NCBI GenBank assembly: GCA_947627575.1
Contig: CANQWN010000001.1
Location: 354,252-418,251 of the forward strand
Reading direction: 5' to 3'
Length of the DNA stretch: 64,000 nucleotides
Source: an uncultured Clostridia bacterium
GTDB taxonomy: Bacteria > Bacillota > Clostridia > Christensenellales > Borkfalkiaceae
The position numbers were made by a program, and so were the translations under genes. Under the pieces are notes generated by a model that worked only from the letters and a program-made list of their open reading frames with translations, did not search any database and had not been told where the DNA came from. Every line of letters begins with the position of its first letter. Within the stretch, counting starts at the first letter, position 1. This document shows positions 33,232 to 42,750 of this stretch, one piece after another.

Positions 33232-36200
33232 TTAAGTTTTCTCTACGTATTTAACTTCGTCCTGTTCGAGGAAGGCGTAAAGTTCGGCAAGCAAGCCCCT
33301 GCAATAATTCAGTCCGTACGGAAGTTTGTATTTCTTTTCGCCGCGGAGAATTCTGCACGGTATATCGCCCTCGTAATTTGCAAGCATCGAAATCAATTCA
33401 TCAAAAGCGGCGTCGTCCAGCCTGCCCGCATTGAGCCACAGAACCGCGCTGTTTTCGGTTTTACGCATATTGTTTTGCGCAATTTTTTCGGTATTTTCGT
33501 CTACGGAAGTAACCTCGTCCGCGATTATCGAAACGGCGCCGGTAGAAGTATCTATATCTATTTTGCCCTTTACCTTCACTATCCTGTCTACGGCGAGCAG
33601 CGATTTATATTTTTCGTAAGCGGCGGGGAAACATACCGCGTCTATACTGCCGTACACGTCTTCCAGAGTGATAAACGCCATAGACGTGCCGCTACGCTTT
33701 GTCACCGTGCGCCTGTATGCCGAAATTATCCCCGCCATTGTAACTTTGTCCGCGTCTTTAAAGCCGTTGTATGTGCGGGAACCGTCCTCGTCCTCAACGA
33801 AATCTTCCAAAAATTGGCAACTGAAAGTTGCGTCCGGGAAAGCGTGCATATATTTTTCAAACGGGTGCCCGCTTACGTATACGCCCAAAACCTGCTTTTC
33901 CTTGGAAAGTTTTTCGCTTAAATCGTACTCTTCCACGTCGGGATAGGTAACCTGCAATTCCTCTTCTTCGAGAACGTCGCCGAAAAGGCTTAACTGCGCG
34001 CTGTTCTTCTGTTTGTTTATCGCCTTTGCGCGGGCGCACAAATCTTCGTATACCTGCGCAAGTTGGGAACGGCGCACGCCCATTTCGTCAAAAGCGCCGG
34101 CGTAGATAAGCCCTTCTACAAGTCTTGTATTAAGCGTATCGATGCAACGGGAAATAAAATCGGGGAAATCTTTGAACTTACCGTTCTTTTCCCGCTCGGC
34201 TATAATGCCGTCTACAATCGCCTGCCCCACGCCTTTCAGGGCGGAAAGCCCGAAACGCACGCCGTTGTTTTCAACTTTGAAGTACGTGCGGCTTTTGTTT
34301 ATATCCGGCGGAAGTACTTTATAGCCCTTTTCTTTCAGATAAAGCACGTACTTCGTAATTTCGTCTATCTTGTTCAGGCGGTTGTTCAAAAGCGCGCATA
34401 TAAATTCTTTGCAGTAGTATTTTTTCAGCCACGCCGTCTGGTATGCGAGGGTGGCGTACGCCGCCGCGTGGGATTTGTTGAACGCGTAAGACGCAAAACC
34501 TTCCATATCGCTGAAAATTTTGTTTGCCGTCGCCACGGAAATACCGTTGTTTACGCAACCTTTTATCTGCGAACCGTTTATATCGCTTACGCCGCCGTGA
34601 ATGAATTTTTCCTTCTGCGCCATAAGCGTCTTTTTGTCCTTTTTGCCCATTGCGCGGCGGACGAGATCGGCTTCGCCGAGGGAAAAACCCGCAAGATACT
34701 GAAATATCTGCATAACCTGTTCCTGATAGACGGGTATGCCGTATGTTACGGAAAGTATCTTTTCCTCAAGTTCGGGGCAATCGTAAGTTATTGCCTCCAA
34801 ACCGTGCTTGCGGCGGCAAAACTGATCTATGAATTTCATGGGACCGGGACGGTAAAGCGAAACGCCCGCTATCAGATCTTCCAGACAGTCCGGCTTCAAA
34901 GTTTTCATAAACCTCTTCATTCCGCCGGCTTCGAGTTGGAACACCCCGTCCGTATCGCCTTCCGAAATAAGCGAATACGCGCCCGCGTCCTCATAGCCTA
35001 TTTTGTTGAAATCCACTTCCTTACCGTAATTTTCACGGATATAATCGATACATTTTTTGATATCCGTAAGCGTTACAAGCGCAAGGAAGTCCATTTTCAA
35101 CATTCCCAGCGATTCTATTTCTTTAGCAACGTACTGCGTAGTTATATCGTCGCCGTTGCGGGAAAGCGGAACGTTATCCGCAATGCGCTTCTGGCAGATG
35201 ACTACGCCCGCCGCGTGTATGCCCGTCTGCCTCGGCATCCCCTCTATCTTCAACGCCATATCCACTACGCGGCGCAAAGTTTCGTCCGTTTGGTAGATGG
35301 AGCAGAATTCGTTGTTTTTAAGCGCTTTAAGTTCTTCGTATCTGTCTTTAAGCGACTGCTTTTTATCCTCGTCGGTTTCGCTTTCCAATTTTGCGAGCGT
35401 AGGCTCTATACGTCTGCCCAAAAGATCGGTGATGGAAGTTTTACCGTCCATTATCTTCGTAAGCCTGTCCGTTTCCGCATAGGGAACGCGCATCACCCTG
35501 CCCACGTCCTTTATCGAGTTTTTTGCCGCCATTGTGCCGAACGTAACTATCTGGCAGACGTTTTCGGGACCGTATTTGCCGCGGACGTACTCTATTGTTT
35601 CCTCGCGCCTGTCCGTGCAGAAGTCGATATCGAAATCGGGCATAGAGACCCTGTCGGGATTGAGAAATCTTTCAAACAGCAAATCGTACTGCAACGGTTC
35701 TACGTCGGTTATGCCTATCGAATACGCCACGATAGAGCTTACGCCCGAACCGCGCCCGGGACCGACGGGGATACCTTGCTCTTTGGACCAATTTATAAAG
35801 TCCCATACTACAAGGTAATAGTCCGCATATCCCATGCGGCAGATAATGTCAAGTTCGTATTCGGCGCGCGTAAGCTGTTTTTCGTTTGGCGTGCCGTACC
35901 GCTTTTTAAGCCCTTCGTCCGTAAGTTTGCGAAGATATTCTTCGGAAGTAAGTCCGTCGGGCGGGGTATAGGTGGGTATAAGCGATTTATCCTTTACGGG
36001 ATAGCCCTTTTTATCGAGAATGAACGCCGGTTCGGTTACTTTATCGGCGATTTTGCGGGTATTTTCTATCGCGGCGGGAAGATTGGGGAAAAGCGCCGCC
36101 ATTTCGTCGCCCGTCTTGAAATAAAATTCGCGGGTGCTGAATTTCATACGCTTTGGGTCGTCAAGCTGCTTTTTCATCTGTATGCACATAAGCACGTCCT

Positions 36201-36837
36201 GCATTTCCGCGTCTTCCTTGGCGATATAATGCACGTCGTTAGTTGCTACGATTTCCGCGCCTATTTCGTTGGCGAGCTTTACAAGCAAAGGCAAAACCCG
36301 CGCCTCTTCCTCTATGCCGTGGTTCTGTATTTCTATGTAGAAATCGTCCTTGAATACCGATTGCAATTTGAGGGCGAGTTCCTTCGCCCCATCGTAATCC
36401 CCGTTTAAAAGACGGTGGGGAATTCCCCCCGCAAGACAGGCGGAAAGGCAGATTATGCCCTCGCTGTATTTTGCGAGAGTTTCATAGTCGATTTTCGGCT
36501 TATAGTAAAATCCGTCCACGAACGCCATAGAATCCAGCCTGACGAGATTTATGTACCCCGCGCGGTTTTTGGCGAGCAAAATGAGGTGTTCCGCCGTGTT
36601 GGAACTTTTTTCGTGCATGTCGGCTGTCATATAAAATTCGCAACCGATTATGTATTTCAAGCCCGCCTGCGTAGCCTTTTCGGCAAGTTGCAAGGTGCCG
36701 TACATATTGCCGTGGTCGGTTATGCATACCGTATCCACGCCGTTCGACTTGCAATGTTCTATGAGATTGTCTATCTTACACGCGCCGTCGAGAAGCGAAT
36801 ATTCCGTGTGAAGATGTAAATGTACGAAATCCGTCAT
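33232..36837 (-). CDS. dnaE: DNA polymerase III alpha subunit, DnaE
   Basis: 1201 residues. N-terminal PHP domain (FVHLHLHTEYSLLDGACK, CITDHGNMYG), polymerase palm with GPGRGSGVSSIVAY and the catalytic aspartates in MPDFDIDF, then FNKSHAAAYATLAY, a helix-hairpin-helix stretch, and a C-terminal OB fold (VTMAGIISAYRRTVTKRSG). It is the DnaE1-type replicative or lagging-strand polymerase; Firmicutes also have PolC elsewhere. AAGGG precedes the ATG. Last gene of the murB-PHP-whiA-dnaE run, nine bases after whiA. Confidence 0.97.
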   Translation of the reverse strand: MTDFVHLHLHTEYSLLDGACKIDNLIEHCKSNGVDTVCITDHGNMYGTLQLAEKATQAGLKYIIGCEFYMTADMHEKSSNTAEHLILLAKNRAGYINLVRLDSMAFVDGFYYKPKIDYETLAKYSEGIICLSACLAGGIPHRLLNGDYDGAKELALKLQSVFKDDFYIEIQNHGIEEEARVLPLLVKLANEIGAEIVATNDVHYIAKEDAEMQDVLMCIQMKKQLDDPKRMKFSTREFYFKTGDEMAALFPNLPAAIENTRKIADKVTEPAFILDKKGYPVKDKSLIPTYTPPDGLTSEEYLRKLTDEGLKKRYGTPNEKQLTRAEYELDIICRMGYADYYLVVWDFINWSKEQGIPVGPGRGSGVSSIVAYSIGITDVEPLQYDLLFERFLNPDRVSMPDFDIDFCTDRREETIEYVRGKYGPENVCQIVTFGTMAAKNSIKDVGRVMRVPYAETDRLTKIMDGKTSITDLLGRRIEPTLAKLESETDEDKKQSLKDRYEELKALKNNEFCSIYQTDETLRRVVDMALKIEGMPRQTGIHAAGVVICQKRIADNVPLSRNGDDITTQYVAKEIESLGMLKMDFLALVTLTDIKKCIDYIRENYGKEVDFNKIGYEDAGAYSLISEGDTDGVFQLEAGGMKRFMKTLKPDCLEDLIAGVSLYRPGPMKFIDQFCRRKHGLEAITYDCPELEEKILSVTYGIPVYQEQVMQIFQYLAGFSLGEADLVRRAMGKKDKKTLMAQKEKFIHGGVSDINGSQIKGCVNNGISVATANKIFSDMEGFASYAFNKSHAAAYATLAYQTAWLKKYYCKEFICALLNNRLNKIDEITKYVLYLKEKGYKVLPPDINKSRTYFKVENNGVRFGLSALKGVGQAIVDGIIAEREKNGKFKDFPDFISRCIDTLNTRLVEGLIYAGAFDEMGVRRSQLAQVYEDLCARAKAINKQKNSAQLSLFGDVLEEEELQVTYPDVEEYDLSEKLSKEKQVLGVYVSGHPFEKYMHAFPDATFSCQFLEDFVEDEDGSRTYNGFKDADKVTMAGIISAYRRTVTKRSGTSMAFITLEDVYGSIDAVCFPAAYEKYKSLLAVDRIVKVKGKIDIDTSTGAVSIIADEVTSVDENTEKIAQNNMRKTENSAVLWLNAGRLDDAAFDELISMLANYEGDIPCRILRGEKKYKLPYGLNYCRGLLAELYAFLEQDEVKYVEKT

Positions 36838-36846
36838 AACTTACCC

Positions 36847-37803
36847 TTAATCCCTGCCCAGCGTTGCCGCAAGGTCGAGAAGTTTCCTTATCCTGTGATT
36901 GAGACAGCTTTTGGAAAGCCCGAGATGGCGCGCAAGTTCGCTCATGGAAGCGTTTTTATGTTGCAGGCGCGCTTCCGCAACCGATAAAAGCGGCGTATCG
37001 AGGCTGTGCAACCCCACCGTCTCTTCGATAATCTCTATCGCCCTTACCTGATTTACCGAAGCGGTTACAGTTTTGTCGATATTCGATACGGAACAGTTGT
37101 TCACCCTGTTTTCGTTGTTTGTCTTATCCTTCAATTCGGCTATCTTGTTTAGCTTTTCAAGGCAATCGGGGGCGGATATGAGATTGAGTATATCAGAAAT
37201 AATTTCCTTGCTTTTTACGTATACAACCGCAGAATCCTTGCGGGTTACGCACTTTGCAAGTATGTCGAACGCGCTTAACAGGTCGGAAAATTCGCCCGCC
37301 GTAAGCCTGTTGGAAAACGCCACTTCGAAATGATAGCCCGTGCGGCTGTAAAGCCCCTCTTCGGGAAGCGTGCAACTTCCGCCGCCGAGAAACGCGCCCT
37401 TTATGTAGGCAATTTTGCAACAATCTTTTTCGGTCAGCCGTTCGTCCGTGCCGAACCTGACAAACTTGCCGTCTGCGTCGCTGCCTATAATCCCCATTTC
37501 GGTTAACGCTCTTTCCGCATAATCGCCAACACATTCAAAGGTTATTTTATCCCTGCCGCTGCGCACGTCACAGCGCGCGTCCGCAACCGTGGGCGTTATG
37601 CCGAACGCGGAATTTATCAAATCGCAGAAAAATTCGGCAGTTCCCTCGTTTTCGGTAACAAGCCCGAACCCGTACCTGCCGTCGCGCACCAGCACGCTTC
37701 CGCTTGTCCTGATGAACGCGCATAAAGCCGCAAGCTGACAGCACCTGTCTTCAAGCGGCGATGAAATTATTTCTCTTTTTATCTCTTCGGTGAAGCTAAA
37801 CAT
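36847..37803 (-). CDS. whiA: DNA-binding protein WhiA
   Basis: 318 residues. A degenerate LAGLIDADG-type N-terminal domain (IKREIISSPLEDRCCQLAAL, IKGAFLGGGSCTLPEEG) and a C-terminal helix-turn-helix (MSELARHLGLSKSCLNHRIRKL). In Firmicutes WhiA affects cell division and chromosome segregation; in actinobacteria it controls sporulation. It lies five bases after the PHP gene. The rapZ and yvcK genes that usually sit just upstream of whiA in Clostridia are absent here. Confidence 0.95.
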   Translation of the reverse strand: MFSFTEEIKREIISSPLEDRCCQLAALCAFIRTSGSVLVRDGRYGFGLVTENEGTAEFFCDLINSAFGITPTVADARCDVRSGRDKITFECVGDYAERALTEMGIIGSDADGKFVRFGTDERLTEKDCCKIAYIKGAFLGGGSCTLPEEGLYSRTGYHFEVAFSNRLTAGEFSDLLSAFDILAKCVTRKDSAVVYVKSKEIISDILNLISAPDCLEKLNKIAELKDKTNNENRVNNCSVSNIDKTVTASVNQVRAIEIIEETVGLHSLDTPLLSVAEARLQHKNASMSELARHLGLSKSCLNHRIRKLLDLAATLGRD

Positions 37804-37808
37804 ATTTT

Positions 37809-38588
37809 TTACAGCTTTGTACGCTTATATTCTTCAAATCTGAACCGGGGCGTTCTGCCGTCGATGTTGTCTATCCTGTCCGGCGAAAGATGGGATTCCG
37901 CCAGCAACTGTTCGGCGATAACGGTATCGCCCACGCGGGAAGCCGAATGTGCGTCCGAATCTATCACGAAACGCACGCCCGTGGACGCCATCAAATCAAT
38001 CTCTTCACCCGAAACGTGGCGCTTTTTTGTGTTTATTTCGATATAAGTTCCGTAATCGGCGCAACATTGCGCAACCTCTTTCAGGTTGCAATAACACTTA
38101 TAATTTATGTGGGTGAGGATATCCACGGGATTGTTTTTAACGGCGTTTATATACGCCTTTGTGGTGTTATCTATAACTTTTTGGGCGGGTTTTTTACCGA
38201 ACTTATAGGCGGCGTAGTTGCGCATCATAATGTTGTACATATCGCCGAAAGTGCGGTAGCGCAAAACCTCGTGTATGCCGAAAAGGTAAAGATCGAATTC
38301 GGAAAGGTCGCTTTCCTTCATATCGGTATGCCCGTCGAGGGAAATGAGGTTGCTTTCCATCCCCATAAGAACCTTTACGCCCGTAAGTTTTTCCGCCTCT
38401 TCACATTCCGCGCGCAGGGAAGGAAGTTTTTTGCGTTTAAGCCCGAACAGCAGGTGGTTAAAGCCGTGGTCGGTTATGCCTATCTGCGAAATGCCCTTGT
38501 TGCGCGCCGCCTGCGCATTTTCCAGCACCGTGTTTTTTCCGTGAGAATACGGCGTATGAGTATGGTAATCACCCGTAAGTTTTATCAT
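37809..38588 (-). CDS. PHP-domain phosphoesterase
   Basis: 259 residues from MIKLTGDYHTHTPYSHG. Metal ligands are visible in DYHTHTPYSHG, GITDHGFNH, the GMESNL segment, and FVIDSDAHSA near the end. The fold matches HisK-type histidinol phosphatases and YcdX-like phosphatases; this genomic position (between murB and whiA) argues against histidine biosynthesis. AGGTG places the start at 38588, giving a 20-base overlap with the end of murB. Confidence 0.9.
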   Translation of the reverse strand: MIKLTGDYHTHTPYSHGKNTVLENAQAARNKGISQIGITDHGFNHLLFGLKRKKLPSLRAECEEAEKLTGVKVLMGMESNLISLDGHTDMKESDLSEFDLYLFGIHEVLRYRTFGDMYNIMMRNYAAYKFGKKPAQKVIDNTTKAYINAVKNNPVDILTHINYKCYCNLKEVAQCCADYGTYIEINTKKRHVSGEEIDLMASTGVRFVIDSDAHSASRVGDTVIAEQLLAESHLSPDRIDNIDGRTPRFRFEEYKRTKL

Positions 38589-39471
38589 CGAATTCACCTA
38601 TGTACACAACTTCCTCTTCAAGCAAAACGCCGAACGCCGAAAAAATATCCGTTTTTATCTTTTTTATCAAAGCGCGCACGTCCGCCGCCGTACCGCCGTC
38701 GTTGATTATGAAATTTGCATGCGCTTCGCTTACTTTTGCGCCGCCTATCGAAAAACCCTTGAACCCCGCCGCTTCTATAAGTTTACCCGCCGAACATTGG
38801 GGCGGATTTTTAAACACGCAACCGCAACTTCTGCCGCGCGGCTGGCGGGAACGCAAAGCCGAATAGTGTGAAATTTTTTCTTCCACTTCTGCGGGTGTTT
38901 CAGGCGTAATTTTTACTTCCGCGCCCAAAATCAGCCCGTTTATGTCACGCATAGTACTATATTTATAGCCGAATTTACAGTTTTCTTTCGATATTAAGCG
39001 GATTTTTCCGTCGTAAAATTTTACGTAAGTTATATCGTCGCCGATAAACTTACCTGCCGCGCCTCCGTTCATACAGGTAATTCCGCCGAACGTGGCGGGA
39101 ATGGAAGCGAGGTATTCCAACCCGGAAAAGCCGCGGGTTTTGCAGTACTGCAACAAACTGCCTACCGTGGTGCCCGCGCGGCAAAATATCTTATCGCGGG
39201 CGGTGCGGTATACCCCCTTCATCCTCGTAGTTACAATCACGGCGCCGTTGTAGCCGCCGTCCGAAACCAACAGGTTGGAACCGCAACCCATAGCGAAAAA
39301 ATCAACGCCGCTCGATTTGAGATAATCGTAGACGCAAACTGCCTGTTTAAGGGTTTTGGGAAAATATGCGCACTTCGCTTCGCCGCCCAACCCGTAAGTT
39401 GTATGGCGCGCAAAAACGAAACGCTCCCTTCTTACCGCCGCAACCGAAAGCGGCACGGAGGATCTATTCAA
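38569..39471 (-). CDS. murB: UDP-N-acetylenolpyruvoylglucosamine reductase
   Basis: 300 residues. FAD-binding motifs ARHTTYGLGGEAKC and GCGSNLLVSDGG, SGLEYLASIPATFGG, and the substrate-side motif RSCGCVFKNPP. It reduces enolpyruvyl-UDP-GlcNAc to UDP-MurNAc, with FAD and NADPH, for peptidoglycan. The start is a TTG two bases after the preceding stop, with AGAGG eight bases upstream, suggesting translational coupling. Confidence 0.95.
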   Translation of the reverse strand: MNRSSVPLSVAAVRRERFVFARHTTYGLGGEAKCAYFPKTLKQAVCVYDYLKSSGVDFFAMGCGSNLLVSDGGYNGAVIVTTRMKGVYRTARDKIFCRAGTTVGSLLQYCKTRGFSGLEYLASIPATFGGITCMNGGAAGKFIGDDITYVKFYDGKIRLISKENCKFGYKYSTMRDINGLILGAEVKITPETPAEVEEKISHYSALRSRQPRGRSCGCVFKNPPQCSAGKLIEAAGFKGFSIGGAKVSEAHANFIINDGGTAADVRALIKKIKTDIFSAFGVLLEEEVVYIGEFDDKTYG

Positions 39472-39473
39472 AT

Positions 39474-40403
39474 TTATACCTCTATCATATCATCTTTCAA
39501 AAAATTTTTCAACATATTTACGTCCCCGCCCGAAATAATGTCAAGCAACCTTTCGTGCGTTTGTAAACTTACGGGCGAACGCAGGCAACAATCGAACTTT
39601 ATGTTCTGCATTTTATCCAAATCGTTGCCGAATACCGTTTTGCCGTCATACATCAAGCCCAAAGCCGACGTATTTGGGGACTGCGAAATGAGGAAACTTA
39701 TAAAACGCGAACAAGCCGCTATTTTATCTTTGTCCTCCGCCGTCACGGAAATATTTTGGTATAGATCGTTGAATTGGGTTACGGGCAAAAGGGAAAACTG
39801 CGCTTGCCGCGCGCTTAAACGATAGAAATCGCGCTGGGTACCCAAAAGATACTTGAATTCGCCGTTAAGCAACGAAAGATATGCGGCAGTGGGCGATTGT
39901 TTTTGCGCACCCCGAACGCCGCACAGCACGGCGGCGCAATCCACAAGATTGTCTTTCCCCGCATTTATTACCGTATTTGAAGTGGATATATCCGAAAAAT
40001 CGCCGTCAAGCGTAAAAAAGCAATAACCGCCGCGACACCATTGCGTGTAAGCCGGGTTGGCGGTGAAACGGCTTTCCAACCCGTATGCGCCCGCGCCGTA
40101 GGATATCATATCGGGAACCACCTCCCTTTCGATATTCTTCCTTGCGGCGTCCGCCGAAAGCGATACCACCGTGACGTAATCGCCGTATATTTCGGAGTAC
40201 TGTTTTCCCACTCCGTTCAGATAATCCGCGCGCGAACCTTTTCCGCCCTCGAAACTGTCAATCTGCCACAGCGTAAGCATTATCCGTGGGCGTTGCGCCT
40301 GCGTGGTTTTTCCGCGGGGATACATTGCCGCTACGGCTACCGCCACGGCGGCGCAGACGACGAGGCATACTGCCGCGCTTAATTTACTTTTTAAGCGTTT
40401 CAC
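39474..40403 (-). CDS. Membrane-anchored solute-binding-like protein
   Basis: About 309 residues from a GTG at 40403 (VKRLKSKLSAAVCLVVCAAVA): an N-terminal membrane anchor, then an extracellular domain. IMLTLWQIDSFEGGKGSRADYL and VVPDMISYGAGAYGLE resemble family 1 extracellular solute-binding proteins of ABC sugar transporters. No permease is adjacent and the protein is shorter than typical binding proteins, so a sensory or divergent role is possible. The upstream part of the open frame (to 40550) lies over a hairpin and promoter-like DNA and is unlikely to be translated. Confidence 0.75.
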   Translation of the reverse strand: MKRLKSKLSAAVCLVVCAAVAVAVAAMYPRGKTTQAQRPRIMLTLWQIDSFEGGKGSRADYLNGVGKQYSEIYGDYVTVVSLSADAARKNIEREVVPDMISYGAGAYGLESRFTANPAYTQWCRGGYCFFTLDGDFSDISTSNTVINAGKDNLVDCAAVLCGVRGAQKQSPTAAYLSLLNGEFKYLLGTQRDFYRLSARQAQFSLLPVTQFNDLYQNISVTAEDKDKIAACSRFISFLISQSPNTSALGLMYDGKTVFGNDLDKMQNIKFDCCLRSPVSLQTHERLLDIISGGDVNMLKNFLKDDMIEV

Positions 40404-40439
40404 ACAGTATTTTACGCCCCGAAGCCGCCGAAAATTCAC

Positions 40440-40471
40440 AGGGCACCCGAGAATTATTTTCCCGGGTGCCC
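40440..40471 (-). other. Hairpin in the leader of the solute-binding-like gene
   Basis: GGGCACCCG/CGGGTGCCC arms with an AT-rich loop, about 40 bases before the GTG start. It could be a transcript-stability or terminator-like element; no T tract follows. Confidence 0.5.
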
Positions 40472-40499
40472 GCCGCTTATACGAAAAACGGTGCAAATA

Positions 40500-40538
40500 G
40501 CAACGCTTTAAAGTATAAGCTATATTATAAAGCGTTGC
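40500..40538. promoter_or_regulatory. 11-bp inverted repeat over a -10 like box
   Basis: GCAACGCTTTA (40500-40510) and TAAAGCGTTGC (40528-40538), spaced by 17 bases. The loop carries a minus-strand TATAAT (40524-40529). A candidate operator for the 40403 gene. Confidence 0.5.
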
Positions 40539-40587
40539 CGCTTGTAACATTATCTTGCGCAGATTTTATTTTTATATACGCGCGGCA

Positions 40588-40624
40588 TAAAAAAAGACGG
40601 CGGAATTTATCCGTCGCCCTTTTT
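40588..40624 (-). terminator. yebC terminator
   Basis: Imperfect stem GGGCGACGGA/TCCGCCGTC followed on the minus strand by seven T, just past the yebC stop. Confidence 0.7.
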
Positions 40625-40634
40625 ATCGGTTTTT

Positions 40635-41375
40635 TCAGTCCTCGTCGTCCTCTTCGGGAAGTTCTACGTTGTGATAAACGTCCTGAACGTCGTCCAGCTC
40701 TTCAAGTCTGTCAAGCATCTTTTTGAAGGTTTCCAGCTTGTCGCCTTCCAGACTTATATAGCTTTGGGGTATCATTTTAACCGCCGCTTCGAGGAAAGTT
40801 ACGTTTTTGCCCTCGAAATACTTTCTCGCTTCGGAGAAATTTTCGGGCGTGGTGTAAACTTCGTACGCGTCGTCCTCCGCAACGTAATCGTCCGCGCCCG
40901 CTTCAAGGCAATATTCCATCATGGTGTCCTCGTCAAGCGCGACAGTGCGTTCAATTACTATTACGCCCTTGTTATCGAACATATAGGAAACGCATCCCGT
41001 ATTTCCCAGCTGTCCGCCGCACTTCGACATAGTTGAACGGATATCCCCTGCGGTTCTGTTCACGTTGTCGGTAAGAGTGGTTATGATAAGCGCGGAACCG
41101 GCTACGCCGTAACCCTCGTACGTAAGCTCTTTATATTCCTTGTCGCCCAACTCGCCCGCGGCTTTCGCTATCGAACGCTTTATGTTCTCGTTGGGCATAT
41201 TGGCTGCCTTTGCCTTTGCTATTATATCGGCAAGTTTGGAATTGGTTTCGGGGTTGGGGTTGTTTTTCGCCGCAACAGCCAATTCCCTGCCTATCTTTGT
41301 GAATATCGCGCCGCGCGCGGCGTCCGTTTTACCTTTTTTTGCCTGAATATTGTGCCATTTGGAATGTCCTGACAT
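40635..41375 (-). CDS. yebC: YebC/PmpR-family regulator (translation factor-like)
   Basis: 246 residues. N-terminal GHSKWHNIQAKKGKTDAARG with the following FTKIGRELAVAAK is diagnostic. The acidic C-terminal region is typical (DVYHNVELPEEDDED). The family was annotated as transcription regulators; recent work on some members links them to translation of proline-rich stretches. AGAGGTG precedes the ATG. It starts two bases after the TrmH-type gene stop, so the two form an operon. Confidence 0.95.
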   Translation of the reverse strand: MSGHSKWHNIQAKKGKTDAARGAIFTKIGRELAVAAKNNPNPETNSKLADIIAKAKAANMPNENIKRSIAKAAGELGDKEYKELTYEGYGVAGSALIITTLTDNVNRTAGDIRSTMSKCGGQLGNTGCVSYMFDNKGVIVIERTVALDEDTMMEYCLEAGADDYVAEDDAYEVYTTPENFSEARKYFEGKNVTFLEAAVKMIPQSYISLEGDKLETFKKMLDRLEELDDVQDVYHNVELPEEDDED

Positions 41376-41377
41376 TT

Positions 41378-42112
41378 TTACACCTCTTTAAGATTATTTT
41401 TCAGCGCGTACATAGCTATCCCCGCCGAAACGCCCGCATTGAGACTTTCGCAGGAGGCGCGCATGGGAATACTTACTTTATATGCGGCGCGGGAAAGCAT
41501 AAATTCGCTTACGCCGTTCGCCTCGTTGCCTATGCAAAGGCAAAATTTTTCGGGCGGGCGGAAACTAAAAATGTTTTCCCCGCGCATGTCCGCCACGATG
41601 AGAGGCACGGACGAAAGCGCCGCGGCGACTTCTTCCCTGCCGCAGGTTATAAGTTTGACGAAAAATATGCCGCTCATACTCGCCCGCACCGCCTTGGGCG
41701 AATACGGGTCTGCGCAATCGGCAAGATAAATTTCCGCGTAGCCGGCGGCGTTTGCCGTCCTTATTATGGTGCCGAGGTTGCCCGGGTCGCGTATGCCGTC
41801 GAGAAAAAGACAGCTGTTTTGCGGCGGGACAATGGGATTTGAAGGTATTTTTACCGTTGCAAGCACACCCTGCGGGGTGACTTCTGACGACATAGCGCCG
41901 AATACCTGCGGCGATACAATCACCGGGTCGGGAAACGCGGAAGAATATTTTTCGGTACAGAAAATTTTATCTGTTTCCATCCCCGCGGATATACATTCGC
42001 TTACGGATTTTACGCCTTCCACCACGTATAAGCCGCTTTCGAGACGAAATTTTTTTTCGGAAAGCGAAATTACGCTTTTTATAAGCGGATTGTGCTTTGA
42101 TGTTATTATCAT
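41378..42112 (-). CDS. TrmH/SpoU-family RNA 2'-O-methyltransferase
   Basis: 244 residues. An N-terminal substrate-binding domain (SKHNPLIKSVISL) precedes the SPOUT knot with its three motifs: DGIRDPGNLGTIIRTA, the FCLCIGNEANGVS segment, and IPMRASCESLNAGVSAGIAM. These enzymes methylate a ribose of 23S rRNA or tRNA; the exact nucleotide is unknown. The position next to rplT is common in Firmicutes. Confidence 0.92.
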   Translation of the reverse strand: MIITSKHNPLIKSVISLSEKKFRLESGLYVVEGVKSVSECISAGMETDKIFCTEKYSSAFPDPVIVSPQVFGAMSSEVTPQGVLATVKIPSNPIVPPQNSCLFLDGIRDPGNLGTIIRTANAAGYAEIYLADCADPYSPKAVRASMSGIFFVKLITCGREEVAAALSSVPLIVADMRGENIFSFRPPEKFCLCIGNEANGVSEFMLSRAAYKVSIPMRASCESLNAGVSAGIAMYALKNNLKEV

Positions 42113-42155
42113 ATAAAAAATTAAGCCTTTAATTAAAAAGGCTTAAATTTACCTG

Positions 42156-42506
42156 TTATAACGCCTGTTTTGCCTTTGCAGCCAATTCCGCAAACGTTTC
42201 TTTGTCGCTTACGGCAATGTCGGCCAGTACCTTTCTGTTGAGATTTATGCCCGCCGTTTTAAGACCGTGCATAAATTTGGAATAAGAAAGTCCGTTAAGG
42301 CGCGCCGCCGCGTTTATACGCGCAATCCAAAGGCTACGCATATCGCGTTTACGAAGTTTTCTTCCCACGAAGGCGTAATTGAGGGACTTCATAACCGCCT
42401 GACGGGCGATCCTGTAATTTTTGGACTTATAGCCGTAATAACCTTTTGCAAGGCGCAAAATCTTTCTGCGCTTCTTTAAAGCGTTGACCGTTCTTTTAAT
42501 ACGCAT
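42156..42506 (-). CDS. rplT: 50S ribosomal protein L20
   Basis: 116 residues, normal length. [19 protein letters not shown] and [16 protein letters not shown] are characteristic. It binds 23S rRNA early in assembly, and in Firmicutes represses its own infC-rpmI-rplT operon through the leader. It lies 14 bases after rpmI. Confidence 0.98.
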   Translation of the reverse strand: MRIKRTVNALKKRRKILRLAKGYYGYKSKNYRIARQAVMKSLNYAFVGRKLRKRDMRSLWIARINAAARLNGLSYSKFMHGLKTAGINLNRKVLADIAVSDKETFAELAAKAKQAL

Positions 42507-42520
42507 TATTTACTACCTCC

Positions 42521-42721
42521 TTAATCCTTATAGGGAATCATGGCTTTTACATTGCTTCCCTGAGTAGACGAAACAAGCGTATTACGACGCAAATTTCTCT
42601 TTCTTTTTCTGTTCTTGGTTTCGGCTTTATGGTTTTTGCCGCCGTGCGCGCGTTTTACCTTACCGGTAGAAGTAAGCCAAAAACGCTTTTTGGTGCCGCT
42701 GTGTGATTTTTGCTTGGGCAT
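42521..42721 (-). CDS. rpmI: 50S ribosomal protein L35
   Basis: 66 residues. MPKQKSHSGTKKRFWLTSTG and the basic RAHGGKNHKAETKNRKRKRN stretch identify it. Middle gene of the infC-rpmI-rplT operon. Confidence 0.97.
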   Translation of the reverse strand: MPKQKSHSGTKKRFWLTSTGKVKRAHGGKNHKAETKNRKRKRNLRRNTLVSSTQGSNVKAMIPYKD

Positions 42722-42750
42722 ATATGTTCCTCCTGAATTTTTACTATTGA

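Noticed and set aside
34063..36408. 781-codon open frame antisense to dnaE
   Set aside because: It is a shadow frame of dnaE: composition is rich in Phe, Tyr and Arg with no domain, and dnaE has full family motifs on the other strand.
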